A DNA stretch of 64,000 nt, taken from Fusobacterium mortiferum. Lineage in GTDB: Bacteria; Fusobacteriota; Fusobacteriia; Fusobacteriales; Fusobacteriaceae. The position numbers and the translations under genes were made by a program. Position 1 is the first letter of the stretch. Every line of letters starts with the position of its first letter. A model generated the notes under the pieces. It was given only the letters and a program-made list of their open reading frames with translations, searched no databases and was not told the origin of the DNA. Positions 63,417 to 64,000 of this stretch are shown one piece after another. The stretch is taken from positions 1 through 64,000 of the forward strand of contig NZ_JACSNP010000001.1 of NCBI RefSeq assembly GCF_016900045.1, read 5' to 3'.

Positions 63417-64000
63417 CTCTCTCCTTTTACAAGAAAGTCTCCATAACTTTCTACCACATTTTTTCCTGAAAGTTTATCTCTTACCTCTTGAATATCTCTA
63501 TCTATTCTTTCTCTCTCTGTATCCAATTTAATAAGATATTTTTTTATCTCCTCTACATTACATCTCTCTTGTAGAAGTTCTGGAAATACCTCTCTATCCA
63601 AAGTAAGATTTGGAAGAGAAACAAAACCAATTTTTAAAATATGTCTAGCGATAAAAGCATTGATAAATCCAGTTTTATATATCACTATTGTAGGAAGTCC
63701 CATAAGAGCTAACTCTAAAGTTACAGTTCCAGAAGCAGCTATTGCAACTTTGGAGTTTTTAACACACTCTGGAAGCTTTTTTTCAAACTCTAAATAGAGA
63801 TTAGGATATTCACATAGATTTTCAGATATCCACTTTAAATGCTCTTCACTAGAAAGTTTTAGTAAGAACTTACTTTCTTTACTCTCTTTAACTAATTCTA
63901 ACATAATTGGAAGAAGAGTTTTTATCTCTTGTTTTCTACTTCCAGGTAAAAGGAGTATATACTCTTCCTCTCTTTTTTCTACAATATATTTATCCACAAA
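63413..64000 (-). CDS. lpxB: Lipid-A-disaccharide synthase, C-terminal part, cut by window end
   Basis: At least 195 residues of the glycosyltransferase that joins two lipid A precursors. The frame is open to the last base, so the gene begins outside. The nucleotide-sugar site is LLLPGSRKQEI, and VAIAASGTVTLELALMGLPTIVIYKT is the donor-binding segment typical of LpxB, with IGFVSLPNLTLDREVFPELLQ after it. It proves a lipopolysaccharide-bearing outer membrane. The stop overlaps the exporter start (ATGA). Confidence 0.93.
   Translation of the reverse strand, partial: FVDKYIVEKREEEYILLLPGSRKQEIKTLLPIMLELVKESKESKFLLKLSSEEHLKWISENLCEYPNLYLEFEKKLPECVKNSKVAIAASGTVTLELALMGLPTIVIYKTGFINAFIARHILKIGFVSLPNLTLDREVFPELLQERCNVEEIKKYLIKLDTERERIDRDIQEVRDKLSGKNVVESYGDFLVKGER

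Overview
The window reads as an AT-rich chromosome segment of a Gram-negative anaerobe of the phylum Fusobacteriota, most likely a Fusobacterium (species not resolved). Reasons: heavy use of AGA, ATA and TTA codons, lipid A genes (lpxB, an msbA-like exporter, a DUF374 acyltransferase) beside clostridial-style physiology, and strong GGAGG ribosome sites. I see no rRNA, tRNA or CRISPR array. Genes are packed in short operons on both strands, separated by clear intrinsic terminators.

Layout. 1-0.5 kb: the 3' end of an IS200/IS605-type tnpB with its structured right end. 0.6-3.7 kb: a HAD phosphatase, a MATE efflux gene broken by an in-frame TGA, and its divergent MerR regulator with a 19-bp-spacer promoter. 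3.7-12.4 kb: a housekeeping run (split chromate transporter, coaE, U32 peptidase-like protein, pgpA, cinA, XRE-cupin regulator) ending in a fused FakA-FakB-like fatty acid kinase. 12.5-18 kb: an EIIA-CBS protein with an ArsB/NhaD permease, birA, mnmA, malic enzyme. 18-25 kb: PTS EIICB, MarR regulator, DUF374 acyltransferase, metG, galU, EamA. 25-32 kb: proBA, S9 peptidase, class V aminotransferase, Na/Pi cotransporter. 32-38 kb: MBL hydrolase with divergent TetR regulator, an amidohydrolase and orphan peptide-binding protein, and a 51-residue membrane peptide gene with its own promoter and terminator. 38-52 kb: YitT/YczE-like protein with cobyric acid synthase, NADH oxidase, yaaA, a broken GNAT gene, a flavodoxin-ferredoxin protein, a secreted EEP-fold protein, recG, proS, MerR, tRNA methyltransferase, split ThrE exporter, L,D-transpeptidase. 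52-60 kb: OLD-like ATPase and the potassium locus. 60-64 kb: lpxB-msbA-rph-rdgB, leftward.

The most interesting part is the potassium locus (53.9-60.2 kb). kdpFABC is divergent from a KdpD that has the sensor ATPase and universal-stress domains but no histidine kinase, and no kdpE is nearby. The kdpD mRNA starts with a clear cyclic-di-AMP (ydaO-type) riboswitch followed by a terminator. On the opposite strand kdpFABC has a leader of about 250 nt with a long terminator-like hairpin, whose 5' arm can instead pair with an upstream segment. Potassium uptake here may therefore be controlled by two different RNA switches placed back to back instead of by a KdpDE two-component system.

Several start codons given here differ from the longest reading frame, because the Shine-Dalgarno position supports the internal start; each case is noted.
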